Origin: Pseudomonadota bacterium
GTDB taxonomy: Bacteria; Pseudomonadota; Alphaproteobacteria; Rhizobiales; Hyphomicrobiaceae
NCBI GenBank assembly: GCA_003242645.1
Contig: QGVC01000004.1
Coordinates: 1-32,847 of the forward strand
Length of the DNA: 32,847 bases
Reading direction: 5' to 3'
Part shown: piece after piece, positions 9,702 through 17,232 of the stretch
Layout of the letters: each line of letters starts with the position of its first letter
How positions within the stretch are numbered: the first letter of the stretch is position 1
Notes under the pieces: generated by a model
Databases searched by the model: none
Told to the model about the DNA's origin: nothing
The model's input: only the letters and a program-made list of their open reading frames with translations
Position numbers and translations under genes: made by a program

Positions 9702-9875
9702 TCAGGCAGGTTCAAAGAACCTCGACCACCCATGGGGCGAAATGTTCCCCGCAACGATCTCACATGCGCTTTGCTCGGGAATGAAGTGCACGCAAAGCTC
9801 GCACTTTTCTCCGGCGCGTGGCTCCTCCTGATAGAGCGCCTCTTCTTTTGACACCTTCGTTTTTAGCTCTGCCAT
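9702..9875 (-). CDS. Small HiPIP-like protein, fourth cysteine ligand replaced by Ser
   Basis: A 57-residue reading frame, too short to stand out in a routine ORF search, starting at ATG 9875 with GGGAGG eight bases upstream. The C-terminal half follows the high-potential iron-sulfur protein pattern: CELCVHF, a third Cys eight to ten residues later (SACEIVAGNISP), then GWSRFFEP. Classical HiPIPs coordinate a [4Fe-4S] cluster with four cysteines, the last one in a GWC motif. Here Cys25, Cys28 and Cys38 are kept but the GWC position is GWS (Ser51). There is also no Tat or Sec signal, whereas classical HiPIPs are periplasmic electron carriers. The aligned GNISPHGW core makes chance unlikely. It may bind a cluster with a Ser ligand, or another metal, or be a degenerate paralogue. 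Confidence 0.75.
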   Translation of the reverse strand: MAELKTKVSKEEALYQEEPRAGEKCELCVHFIPEQSACEIVAGNISPHGWSRFFEPA

Positions 9876-10251
9876 CTCTCAAGCCTCCCAGGGCTTCTGC
9901 ATCTTACCCCAGAACGCAGAAGTAATCGGGAGGTTTCCGCGAAAGGTTCAGGAAAGCGATTGAGTACTTTTCTGCTGCTTTGAGCTTGAACGCTCCCAAT
10001 GTTCCCGCGTTCTAGCGCACGATGGCTCGCTCGAGAGATGGTGAATTTAGATCATCAAGCTCTCAGTAAGTCTTCTTGGTCGCAGATAACCTGTTCTACA
10101 ATCTGCAAAATGATGATTTTGCGCAACACTACTTCAAGAATTAGCTAATTACAGCCGGATAAAATATGATCATATGTAAACAAATCAGAATTGATTGCAC
10201 ATGCTCATAGCGTTCGAATCGATTCGAACGAGATCAAGAGGGAGAAGATTC
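9876..10251. promoter_or_regulatory. AT-richer intergenic leader with four inverted repeats upstream of the H1-like gene
   Basis: This 376-base gap separates the divergent HiPIP-like and H1-like genes and is visibly richer in A+T than its surroundings. I see no coding region. Its right half holds four separate inverted repeats: GCAAAAT-GATG-ATTTTGC (10105-10122), AATTAGCTAATT (10139-10150), ATATGATCATAT (10164-10175) and a perfect 20-base palindrome (10211-10230). It presumably contains the promoters of both genes. No convincing -35/-10 pair could be assigned by eye. Confidence 0.6.
10211..10230. promoter_or_regulatory. Perfect 20-bp palindrome containing two abutting GANTC sites
   Basis: CGTTCGAATCGATTCGAACG reads identically on both strands. 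Its centre is GAATC followed directly by GATTC, two recognition sites of the cell-cycle methyltransferase CcrM, which is encoded at 30895 in this window. It ends 21 bases before the ATG of the H1-like gene, so it could be an operator for a dimeric repressor, a methylation-sensitive switch or a hairpin in the 5' untranslated RNA. Confidence 0.6.
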
Positions 10252-10449
10252 ATGGCTAGAACTATGACTAAGGCTCCAGCTAAAAGGAAAGCTCCAGCTA
10301 AGGCTGCAGCGAAGGCTCCGGCGAAAAAGACTGCCGCTGCGAAGAAGACGGCAGGAAGAGCACCGGCGAAGCGGCGCGCAACAGCCAAGAAGCCAGCCGC
10401 TAAGAAGTCAGCGGCCAAGAAAGCCGGGGCGAAAAAGAAGGCAGCGTGA
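10252..10449 (+). CDS. Histone H1-like Ala/Lys/Pro-rich DNA-binding protein
   Basis: A 65-residue protein composed almost only of Lys, Ala, Pro, Arg and Thr in irregular repeats such as KAPAKRKAPAKAAAKAPAKK and AKKPAAKKSAAKKAGAKKKAA. It resembles the C-terminal tail of eukaryotic H1 and bacterial HC1/HC2/AlgP-like proteins. It is expected to be unstructured, strongly basic and to bind DNA nonspecifically, compacting the nucleoid or modulating transcription. The frame opens at 10195, but ATG 10252 is preceded by GGGAGAAG at good spacing and removes a segment unlike the rest. It is a single-gene transcript closed by a strong terminator. Low-complexity composition rules out a finer family assignment. 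Confidence 0.85.
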   Translation: MARTMTKAPAKRKAPAKAAAKAPAKKTAAAKKTAGRAPAKRRATAKKPAAKKSAAKKAGAKKKAA

Positions 10450-10497
10450 TTGGTCGACCTCTTTCCTGGCCGGGCACCGGGAGAAAAGATCGACCAA
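10450..10497 (+). repeat. Inverted repeat just after the H1-like stop codon
   Basis: TTGGTCGA at 10450-10457 is complementary to TCGACCAA at 10490-10497, starting at the base after the stop codon. The intervening 32 bases hold a smaller CCTGGCCGGGCACCGGG foldback. It may form a 3' stem that protects the short mRNA before the main terminator. Confidence 0.4.
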
Positions 10498-10526
10498 CCA
10501 GCGGCGGCAACGAGTGCCGCATTTCA

Positions 10527-10565
10527 CCGGAGATTGCTTCGGGGGGCATCTCCGGTCATTTTTTG
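10527..10565 (+). terminator. Rho-independent terminator of the H1-like gene
   Basis: ACCGGAGAT (10527-10535) pairs with ATCTCCGGT (10548-10556) and is followed by CATTTTTT. This is a typical intrinsic terminator for plus-strand transcription, 78 bases after the stop codon. Confidence 0.85.
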
Positions 10566-10576
10566 AAAGAAGCATA

Positions 10577-10619
10577 GGACAGCTCTCAGCTGTCCCATTA
10601 TAGCGGCCTAATCAGGCCG
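10577..10619 (-). terminator. Two hairpins downstream of sdhB, likely transcript end
   Basis: AGGCCG/CGGCCT (10604-10619, four-base loop) lies directly after the sdhB stop. GGACAGCT-CTC-AGCTGTCC (10577-10595) follows and on the minus strand is succeeded by a T-rich TATGCTTCTTT. The second hairpin is the better terminator candidate. Confidence 0.55.
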
Positions 10620-10620
10620 A

Positions 10621-11400
10621 TTAGACGCGCCGCTCCACCATCAGCTTCTTGAGCTCTGCGATGGCCTTTGCCGGGTTGAGCCCTTTTGGGCAGGCCTTGG
10701 CGCAGTTGAGGATCGTGTGGCAGCGGTAAAGCCTGAACGGGTCCTCCAAATTATCAAGACGCTCGCCCGTGGCCTCATCGCGTGAGTCGATTATCCAGCG
10801 ATACGCCTGGAGCAGGATTGCAGGACCAAGATAGCGGTCGGAGTTCCACCAGTAGCTCGGACAGCTCGTCGAACAGCAAGCGCACAGAATGCACTCATAG
10901 AGACCGTCGAGCTTCGCGCGATCCTCGCGGGACTGCCTCCATTCCTTCTCCGGCGTGGGAGTTGATGTCTTCAGCCAGGGCTCGATCGAGCGGTGCTGCG
11001 CATAAAAGTTCGTCATGTCCGGGACGAGATCCTTGATGACGGGCATATGCGGCAGCGGATAGATCGTGACGGCGCCCTTGGTGTCATCGAGGCTCCTGAG
11101 GCAGGCCAGCCCATTTGTGCCGTTGATGTTCATCGCGCAGGAACCGCAAATGCCCTCCCGGCATGAGCGACGGAACGTCAACGTCGGATCGATCTCGTTC
11201 TTGATCTTGATGAGGGCATCGAGAACCATCGGCCCGCAGTTCTTGCGGTCGATGTAGTAAGTGTCGAGCCGCGGATTGCGGCCGTCCTCGGGGTTCCAGC
11301 GGTAGACCTTGATCTCCCTCCAGTCGCCTTGGCTGGTCGGCTTATTCCAGGTCTTGCCCTGTTCAACCTTCGAGTTCTTCGGCAGTGTCAGCTGGACCAT
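10621..11400 (-). CDS. sdhB: Succinate dehydrogenase iron-sulfur subunit
   Basis: A 259-residue SdhB, the subunit that passes electrons from the SdhA flavin to ubiquinone at the inner face of the cytoplasmic membrane. All cluster ligands are visible: the [2Fe-2S] set Cys80, Cys85, Cys88 and Cys100 ([10 protein letters not shown]...LAC), the [12 protein letters not shown] set (Cys170, 173, 176, 180) and the [14 protein letters not shown] set (Cys227, 233, 237). Length and spacing match alphaproteobacterial and mitochondrial SdhB. It is separated from sdhA by another gene and by a hairpin (12299-12325), so its expression may not be strictly linked to sdhCDA. No defects seen. Confidence 0.96.
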   Translation of the reverse strand: MVQLTLPKNSKVEQGKTWNKPTSQGDWREIKVYRWNPEDGRNPRLDTYYIDRKNCGPMVLDALIKIKNEIDPTLTFRRSCREGICGSCAMNINGTNGLACLRSLDDTKGAVTIYPLPHMPVIKDLVPDMTNFYAQHRSIEPWLKTSTPTPEKEWRQSREDRAKLDGLYECILCACCSTSCPSYWWNSDRYLGPAILLQAYRWIIDSRDEATGERLDNLEDPFRLYRCHTILNCAKACPKGLNPAKAIAELKKLMVERRV

Positions 11401-11536
11401 TGCCCCTAGTCCTTTATTGCTTGGCGAGCCATAGCTTCTCGCGCCCCGTGCTTGCCATGCGGCACTGGTTCATGACTGTCAACCGGTCTTATGGTTGCAC
11501 GCTTTGCGCCTGGGGGCGCGCGGGGATTGCGATTGC

Positions 11537-12151
11537 TCAGTCGGTCTTGCAGCGGCGGAGCGTGCGCACAAGTGCGGTTAGCTCTTCAGCAACGGAGTGG
11601 CCGGTTTCAACCGCGGTCTTCAAGGTTGGCCGCTGGGCCAGCAGCGCGTTCAGCCGTTCCTGCTGCTCGCCGAAGCCGAAGAACAATTCTTCAGGCGCTT
11701 CAATCTCCCCATCCTCGATGGCCGACATCACATCGAAGCTGTTCTGAGTGGCAAGCACCAGCATCGAAGCGATGTCGTTCATCGACTGGTGGTAAAGCTT
11801 GACTGCATCCGGAGCGATGCGGGGGCCATGCACGCCGAACTTGAGCGGCGAGGAAACAGCGCGTCCCTCGCCGGCAAAGAGCTTCGGGTTGCGGCGAAAG
11901 CGGCTGAAGATCTCCTGGAGGCCCATGCAGCAGCTTTCCAGGTCACGCAAAGCGACGGCGACCTTGCGTTTGGGGCGCATACGATCAGGCGTACGCTCTT
12001 GGGCCACCCAGTTCACCGCAGCTATGGAGGCGATGGCGCCCAGGGCAGCCAGGGCTGGAAGCAAAGCAGCGATTGGATCGGGCGCAATCCGCGTATCGCT
12101 TTCTGAGGAGCTCGGCGACTGCGAGACCTGATGCGCCAGTGCGGTACTCAT
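11537..12151 (-). CDS. Unknown protein with one N-terminal membrane segment, between sdhA and sdhB
   Basis: A 204-residue protein not recognised as a named family. It has a polar Ser-rich N-terminus, one hydrophobic segment rich in Ala, Leu and Ile (about residues 25-50), then a soluble helical region of about 150 residues. The soluble part contains GLQEIFSRFRRNPKLF and a long amphipathic stretch ending in EELTALVRTLRRCK. This suggests a membrane-anchored, cytoplasmic helical domain. The frame opens at 12184, but ATG 12151 has AGGGA upstream and the upstream start does not. It is on the same strand as, and sits between, sdhA (206 bases upstream) and sdhB (136 bases downstream). A role in SDH assembly or regulation is possible but not shown. 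Confidence 0.65.
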   Translation of the reverse strand: MSTALAHQVSQSPSSSESDTRIAPDPIAALLPALAALGAIASIAAVNWVAQERTPDRMRPKRKVAVALRDLESCCMGLQEIFSRFRRNPKLFAGEGRAVSSPLKFGVHGPRIAPDAVKLYHQSMNDIASMLVLATQNSFDVMSAIEDGEIEAPEELFFGFGEQQERLNALLAQRPTLKTAVETGHSVAEELTALVRTLRRCKTD

Positions 12152-12298
12152 GCGAGGATCCCTGATAGCCGGACTTGAACGCATCGGCCACAGCAGCTGG
12201 GCGGCAATGCGTGATTCGGAAACGAGATCGTCCTACACGAAGCCGTGGCTCACAATTGCCAGGGAGAAACATACACAGCGCAAATCGCAGAAGAACAA

Positions 12299-12325
12299 CG
12301 GCGGCTTCCTGATCGGAAGCCGCCG
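12299..12325 (-). terminator. Hairpin between sdhA and the unknown gene (terminator or attenuator)
   Basis: An 11-bp perfect stem, CGGCGGCTTCC with GGAAGCCGCCG, has a five-base loop and lies 32 bases after the sdhA stop. On the minus strand it is followed by TTGTTCTTCT, a weak T-tract. It could end the sdhCDA message or set a lower level of readthrough into the next genes. Confidence 0.6.
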
Positions 12326-12357
12326 CCAATAGGCGGTTTGCGTGAGACCGTGTGCGC

Positions 12358-14208
12358 TCAGTACACCCGCGCCTTGGGCTCGATATAGGACACCTCGTTG
12401 GTCAGGGTGTAGGTATGCACCGGCCGGTAGTCGATACGGACCGTCTTGGTCTCGAAATCAGCCCAGGTGAGGGTGTGCTTCATCCAGTTCTCGTCGTCGC
12501 GGTGCGGGTAGTCCTCGCGGGCGTGTGCGCCTCGGCTTTCTGTGCGATTGAGAGCAGCCGCGACCGTCACCGCCGCCTGGGCGATGAGATTGTCGTACTC
12601 CAGCGATTCTATGAGGTCGGTGTTCCAGATCAGCGAGCGGTCCGTGACCTTGATGTCCTCCGACGCCTTCCAGATCTCAGTGATCTTCTGAAGGCCCTCC
12701 TCCAGCACTGGCCCATCGCGGAAGACGGCGCAATTGTTCTGCATCGTCTTCTGCATTTGAAGGCGCAGTGTCGCCGTGGGTGTAGACCCGTTGGCGTGGC
12801 GGATTCTGTCAAGCCGAGAGAGAGCGAGGTCGGCTGCATCCGCCGGCAAGTCTGGCTGGGGACTACCGGGTTCGATCGTCTCGGCGCAGCGCAATGCTGC
12901 TGCACGTCCGAACACGACAAGATCTATGAGCGAGTTCGAGCCGAGGCGGTTGGCTCCGTGCACTGAGACGCATCCTGCTTCGCCAATCGCCATGAGCCCG
13001 GGAACGACGTAGTCCGGATTGCCATCCTTCAGCGTCACCACCTCGCCATGATAGTTGGTCGGGATGCCGCCCATATTGTAGTGAACCGTCGGTATGACCG
13101 GGATCGGCTCCCGGGTGACATCGACGCCAGCGAAGATCCTTGCGCTCTCAGTGATGCCGGGCAGGCGCTCTGCAAGGATCTTCGGGTCGAGATGGTCGAG
13201 GTGGAGATAGATGTGGTCCTTCTCCGGCCCCACACCGCGACCTTCGCGAATCTCGATGGTCATCGAACGCGAGACGACATCGCGCGAGGCGAGATCCTTG
13301 GCGTGCGGCGCATACCGCTCCATGAACCGCTCGCCTTCCGAGTTCGTCAGGTAGCCACCCTCGCCGCGCGCGCCCTCCGTGATCAGCATACCGGCGCCGT
13401 AGATGCCCGTCGGGTGGAACTGCACGAACTCCATGTCCTGAAGCGGGAGGCCGGCTCGCAAGACCATCGCATTGCCGTCGCCCGTCTGTGTGTGGGCGCC
13501 AGTGCAGGAGTAATAGACGCGGCCATAGCCGCCTGTCGCCAGGATGGTCTTCTTGGCGCGGAAACGATGCACAGTGCCGTCCTCGAGGCACAGCGCCACC
13601 ACTCCGCGGCAAGCACCTTCCTGATCCATCATCAGGTCGATGGCGAAGTACTCAATGAAGAACTCGGCGGAGTAGCGCAGCGCCTGCCCATAAAGGGTGT
13701 GCAATATGGCATGGCCGGTACGATCGGCTGCAGCACACGTACGCTGGGCCGGCGGCCCCTCGCCATATTCCGTGGTCATGCCGCCGAATGGGCGCTGGTA
13801 GATGCGGCCATCCTCAGTGCGGCTGAACGGCACACCGAAGTGCTCCAGCTCGTAGACGGCCTCTGGCGCGTTGCGGCACAGGTACTCGATTGCGTCCTGG
13901 TCACCGAGCCAGTCGCTGCCCTTCACCGTGTCGTACATGTGCCAGCGCCAATCGTCTGGCCCCATGTTGCCAAGAGCGGCCGCAACGCCGCCTTGCGCCG
14001 CCACCGTGTGGGAGCGTGTTGGAAAGACCTTCGTAATACAGGCGGTCCTCAGGCCCGCCTGAGCCGCACCCAACGTTGCTCTCAAACCGGCTCCGCCTGC
14101 TCCGACCACCACTACGTCGTAAGTGTGGTCCGTGAGCGGATAGGCGCGCCCGTTGATCGCCGGCATGGCGACGCTCGAGCCGCCTGCCTTGCCATTTGTA
14201 ACTGCCAT
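12358..14208 (-). CDS. sdhA: Succinate dehydrogenase flavoprotein subunit
   Basis: A 616-residue SdhA, which oxidises succinate to fumarate with covalently bound FAD. The dinucleotide fold GAGGAG is at 36-41. The FAD-attachment His is His67 in SHTVAAQGG, and the family motifs [32 protein letters not shown]-like residues (HLHLDHL) and [20 protein letters not shown] are all present. The C-terminus ([24 protein letters not shown]) matches the mitochondrial/alphaproteobacterial form. The ATG overlaps the sdhD stop by one base (TGATG), showing translational coupling. It needs SdhE-type flavinylation, which is not encoded here. Confidence 0.97.
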   Translation of the reverse strand: MAVTNGKAGGSSVAMPAINGRAYPLTDHTYDVVVVGAGGAGLRATLGAAQAGLRTACITKVFPTRSHTVAAQGGVAAALGNMGPDDWRWHMYDTVKGSDWLGDQDAIEYLCRNAPEAVYELEHFGVPFSRTEDGRIYQRPFGGMTTEYGEGPPAQRTCAAADRTGHAILHTLYGQALRYSAEFFIEYFAIDLMMDQEGACRGVVALCLEDGTVHRFRAKKTILATGGYGRVYYSCTGAHTQTGDGNAMVLRAGLPLQDMEFVQFHPTGIYGAGMLITEGARGEGGYLTNSEGERFMERYAPHAKDLASRDVVSRSMTIEIREGRGVGPEKDHIYLHLDHLDPKILAERLPGITESARIFAGVDVTREPIPVIPTVHYNMGGIPTNYHGEVVTLKDGNPDYVVPGLMAIGEAGCVSVHGANRLGSNSLIDLVVFGRAAALRCAETIEPGSPQPDLPADAADLALSRLDRIRHANGSTPTATLRLQMQKTMQNNCAVFRDGPVLEEGLQKITEIWKASEDIKVTDRSLIWNTDLIESLEYDNLIAQAAVTVAAALNRTESRGAHAREDYPHRDDENWMKHTLTWADFETKTVRIDYRPVHTYTLTNEVSYIEPKARVY

Positions 14209-14594
14209 CAGATTCCTACCCCAAAGCTCAGTCTGAGCACCGCGAAGACACTGGCGAGAGCCACCAACACCGCGAAGAACGTGTTCAGCATCAGCAGTGC
14301 GATCTTTGCCCCTTCAGTGTGGACGTAGTCTTCAATGATCACCTGCATTCCGAGCCGCATATGTACTGCGCTCGTTACGATGAAAGAAATAAGCAGAATT
14401 GCTACGATCGGATTGCGCAGCGTGCTTTTGACCGTCTCGTAATCGGCCCCGACGACGCTTAGCGCGATCCAGAGCATGAAGGGCAGCAGCAAGAGTGCTG
14501 CCACCGAGGTTACGCGCTGGCGCCAGAAGTGTTCGGTGCCTTCCCCGGCTGAGCCGAGCCGGCGCACGTTCTTCAAGGGCGTGCGAAGTGCCAT
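14208..14594 (-). CDS. sdhD: Succinate dehydrogenase membrane anchor subunit D
   Basis: A 128-residue hydrophobic protein with three membrane helices (about 30-50, 60-80 and 98-122), the smaller anchor of complex II. It starts [16 protein letters not shown] and has EHFWRQRVT before helix 1, as expected for alphaproteobacterial Sdh[18 protein letters not shown] near residues 77-92 carries a His and the Asp-Tyr pair near the haem and quinone site. The frame opens ten codons earlier, but ATG 14594 lies one base after the sdhC stop, which is the tight spacing typical of this operon. Confidence 0.93.
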   Translation of the reverse strand: MALRTPLKNVRRLGSAGEGTEHFWRQRVTSVAALLLLPFMLWIALSVVGADYETVKSTLRNPIVAILLISFIVTSAVHMRLGMQVIIEDYVHTEGAKIALLMLNTFFAVLVALASVFAVLRLSFGVGI

Positions 14595-14595
14595 G

Positions 14596-15015
14596 TCACA
14601 GCCCTCCACGTACCGAAAGAGCAATGACCCAAACGAGCAGCGTCAGCGCGACGGATCCGATGATCGTGCCCCAGCACAGGATGTCGACCGTCTTCAGGTC
14701 GAACCCGCGGCCGGTATCCCAGATGAGATGCCGGATTCCGCCGAGCGCGTGATGGATCAGCGCCCACGTGTACCCGAAGAGCACGAGCTTTCCGATAATT
14801 GTGCCGAAGAACCAATTTGCGGTCTCAAAGTGCTCTGGCCCTGACGCTGCGGCCAGGAGCCACCAGGCGAGCAAAAGGGTACCGAAGTAGAGCGCGCCGC
14901 CGGTGATGCGATGGACGATCGACATCACCATGTTGATGAGAGGGGAATATATCTGCAGGTGGGGCGAGAGCGGTCGTTCAACCTGCGGCAGCTCCCGCGC
15001 CTTCATTTCGGCCAT
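14596..15015 (-). CDS. sdhC: Succinate dehydrogenase cytochrome b556 subunit
   Basis: A 139-residue membrane anchor that binds haem b and ubiquinone with SdhD. The quinone-site segment RPLSPHLQIYSP...SIVHRITG is at about 14-39. The haem-ligand motif HHALGGIRHLIWD is at about 88-100, with His89 in the ligand position. There are three hydrophobic helices. The frame extends upstream to 15066, but ATG 15015 has AGGAGG at eight bases and matches the family N-terminus. It is the first gene of the sdhCDA run. The mesaconyl-CoA hydratase gene ends 108 bases upstream on the same strand. Confidence 0.95.
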   Translation of the reverse strand: MAEMKARELPQVERPLSPHLQIYSPLINMVMSIVHRITGGALYFGTLLLAWWLLAAASGPEHFETANWFFGTIIGKLVLFGYTWALIHHALGGIRHLIWDTGRGFDLKTVDILCWGTIIGSVALTLLVWVIALSVRGGL

Positions 15016-15123
15016 CGGGCTCTCCTCCTGGGTTCGTTCCGCCGCGTTGTAGCGCGCCTTCGCCACTGCAGCAATCGTTCCATCAGACGCATGCCTGCAT
15101 TCCGGAAATTGCAGAGCTGGCCA

Positions 15124-16182
15124 TCAGCGGGGCATCAGCACCCAGGCATCGAGGTCAAGCACGACACCATCCGCGTAGGCCCCCGTCTCTGTCTTGTAAG
15201 GAAAGTCAGCGGCGGGCCGGTTCTTGAGTGCGACGAGCCGGACTCTCAATGCGCCGAGGTCGTTACGGTGAGGGAGCTCTGCTTTATCGAGGATCTCGGA
15301 CCATGCGTAGATGGTATCGCCCGCGAAGCAGGGTGCGACATGCCGGCCGCCATTGATAGCAGCAATGTGGAAGGCGTTGGCCAATCCGTTGAACGACAGT
15401 GCACGCGCTAAAGAAATAATGACACCGCCGTAGATGAGGCGGCGGCCGAAGCGACCGGCACTTTCGGTGTGCTGATTGAAGTGCACCCTTGCCGTATTCT
15501 GGTAGAGCCGCGTCGCGATCTGGTGTTCGGCTTCCTCAATGGTGACGCCGTCGACGTGGTCGATGCGCTCGCCGACCTCGTAGTCTCCCCAAAGGAACTC
15601 TGAGCCGGAAAGGGTTGTGTCGTAGGCGGATCGAACCAGTTGCGGCAAGCCGCGGCCGAGCGCCTCAGGCACGACGTGTTCCGGCAGATCCGGCACATGT
15701 GGGTCGGGGGCCGGCGAGGCCTTGTCGCGCTTGCGTACCATCACCCACCGGACGTACTCGAGCACCGTCTCGCCGCGCTGGTTGAGCCCTTTCGAGCGGA
15801 CGTAGACGACCCCTGTTTCTCGGTTGGTGTTCTCGCGGAGGCCGATGACTTCGGAGACGGCGCTCAACGTGTCGCCCGGGTAGACTGGGGCGAGAAATCG
15901 GCAGTCGGCATAACCCAGGTTCGCGACCGCATTGAGCGAGATGTCGGGGACCGTCTTCCCGAACACCGTGTGGAAGACGAGCAGATCATCGATCGGCGCC
16001 CGGGGATAGCCGATGGCGCGAGCGAACGCATCCGACGACTGCACGGCGAAACGCGAACCATACAGGCTGGCGTAAACAGCGACATCGCCTTCGGTTAGCG
16101 TTCGCGGCGTTGCGTGGTGGATCACCTGCCCGAGATGGAAATCCTCGAAGAAGTTGCCGGCCGTGGTCTTGCTCGATGCCAT
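15124..16182 (-). CDS. mch: Mesaconyl-CoA hydratase (MaoC-like, double hotdog)
   Basis: A 352-residue MaoC-family protein with two hotdog halves, matching the size and layout of mesaconyl-CoA hydratase. That enzyme interconverts mesaconyl-(C1)-CoA and beta-methylmalyl-CoA in the ethylmalonyl-CoA pathway of acetyl-CoA assimilation. The N-terminal half reads FFEDFHLGQVIHHATPRTLTEGD and the C-terminal half contains QNTARVHFNQH and GRRLIYGGVIISLARALSFNGL, the substrate-site segment of MaoC hydratases. GAGGA precedes the ATG. The neighbouring CoA-ester lyase gene ends 21 bases upstream and sdhC follows, a combination also known from Rhodobacter-type genomes, which strengthens the call. A different MaoC dehydratase role cannot be excluded by eye. 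Confidence 0.82.
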   Translation of the reverse strand: MASSKTTAGNFFEDFHLGQVIHHATPRTLTEGDVAVYASLYGSRFAVQSSDAFARAIGYPRAPIDDLLVFHTVFGKTVPDISLNAVANLGYADCRFLAPVYPGDTLSAVSEVIGLRENTNRETGVVYVRSKGLNQRGETVLEYVRWVMVRKRDKASPAPDPHVPDLPEHVVPEALGRGLPQLVRSAYDTTLSGSEFLWGDYEVGERIDHVDGVTIEEAEHQIATRLYQNTARVHFNQHTESAGRFGRRLIYGGVIISLARALSFNGLANAFHIAAINGGRHVAPCFAGDTIYAWSEILDKAELPHRNDLGALRVRLVALKNRPAADFPYKTETGAYADGVVLDLDAWVLMPR

Positions 16183-16203
16183 GGTGGAGTCCTCTGCCTC
16201 AGC

Positions 16204-17082
16204 TCAGGGTCGTTCACGCGTGGCTATGGCCTCGGCCAGCTCGACCGTCCGGCGAGCCATCTCGGCATGTAGCCGCTCGACCATACGGCCGTCGATGTTG
16301 ATGGCGCCCTTCCCCTGGTTCTGTGGCTCGGAGAATGCCGCAAGAATTTTGCGCGCCCACTCGACTTCCTCGGCGGTTGGCGAAAAAATTTCGTTGGCTG
16401 GCCCGATCTGGTCCGGATGGATGAGAGTCTTACCATCCATGCCAAGCTGGCGGCCCTGGAGGCACTCGCGGCGAAAACCCTCGATGTCCCGGAACGCATT
16501 GTAGACACCGTCGAGCACGTCGATGCTGTAGGCGCGAGCTGCCGTGACGGTCGCGGATAGCCAATACAAGGCAGCGGAGCGGTTCTCGACCAGGTCTGCC
16601 CGCGTTTCCTTCGCAAGATCGTTCGTGCCCAGGACGAAGCAGCTCAGCCGGGTCGACGGATCGCGCGCCGCTGCGGCGATCTCGCGGAGGTTGAGGATCG
16701 CGAGCGGCGTCTCGATCATCGCCCAGACTTGGATCGCCTCAGGTGCCGAGGATAGCCGCTTACCAACCTCAGTAAGTTGCGAGACGGTTGAGACTTTCGG
16801 GATCAGGATGGCATTCGGTGCCGCGGCGACAGCCTTGGCCAGATCTTCCTCGCCCCAAGGAGTATCGAGACCGTTGATGCGGATGACCAGCTCACGGTCA
16901 CCGTAGCCGCCACCTGCGACCGCGGCCATGACCTGCTCGCGCGCTAACTCTTTGGCGTCGGGCGCTACCGCATCCTCGAGATCGAAGATCACTACGTCGG
17001 CAGCGAGCGTCTTCGCCTTCTCGAGCGCCCGGGCATTTGAGCCGGGCATATACAGGGCGCTGCGGCGCGGTCGGACGGCCAT
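16204..17082 (-). CDS. mcl2: (3S)-malyl-CoA thioesterase / CitE-like CoA ester lyase
   Basis: A 292-residue HpcH/HpaI-aldolase-type protein of the citrate-lyase-beta superfamily. Key motifs are RRSALYMPGSNARALEKA at the N-terminus, VVIFDLEDAVAPD (metal-binding Glu36/Asp37 region), LVIRINGLDTPWG, LIPKVST, and MIETPLAI with the second acidic ligand. LGTNDLAKETR, also present, is typical of the shorter Mcl2 subgroup. Mcl2 hydrolyses (3S)-malyl-CoA to malate and CoA after the lyase Mcl1 condenses glyoxylate and acetyl-CoA. Without structural comparison a plain malyl-CoA/beta-methylmalyl-CoA lyase remains possible. GGAGGAG lies directly upstream. It heads a run with mch and sdhCDA and is divergent from the FAD oxidoreductase. 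Confidence 0.8.
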   Translation of the reverse strand: MAVRPRRSALYMPGSNARALEKAKTLAADVVIFDLEDAVAPDAKELAREQVMAAVAGGGYGDRELVIRINGLDTPWGEEDLAKAVAAAPNAILIPKVSTVSQLTEVGKRLSSAPEAIQVWAMIETPLAILNLREIAAAARDPSTRLSCFVLGTNDLAKETRADLVENRSAALYWLSATVTAARAYSIDVLDGVYNAFRDIEGFRRECLQGRQLGMDGKTLIHPDQIGPANEIFSPTAEEVEWARKILAAFSEPQNQGKGAINIDGRMVERLHAEMARRTVELAEAIATRERP

Positions 17083-17232
17083 GGGTTCTCCTCCACGACA
17101 TCGTTACGATGGGCCGGGAAGCTAGTGCACCGGTTGAGTTTATGAAAGAGAAGTTTGCCCTGTGCCGGCATGTCCGCTTGGCATCGCGGGAGCGCTCCGG
17201 CACAGTGCCGGCCGTAATCCAATTGTGAGCGC
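17083..17232. promoter_or_regulatory. Divergent promoter region, mcl2-mch-sdh versus FAD oxidoreductase
   Basis: This 150-base gap lies between two genes read away from each other, so both promoters and any shared operator must be here. No operator palindrome or clear -35/-10 pair was recognised. Confidence 0.5.

Noticed and set aside
10252..10449. H1-like gene as a simple-sequence artefact
   Set aside because: It has a well-spaced ribosome-binding site, a proper stop and a strong terminator, and proteins of this composition are known in the order.
13048..14328. A 426-codon plus-strand open frame opposite sdhA
   Set aside because: It is antisense to a fully conserved sdhA and sdhD start region and shows no recognisable motif; long antisense frames are common in G+C-rich DNA.
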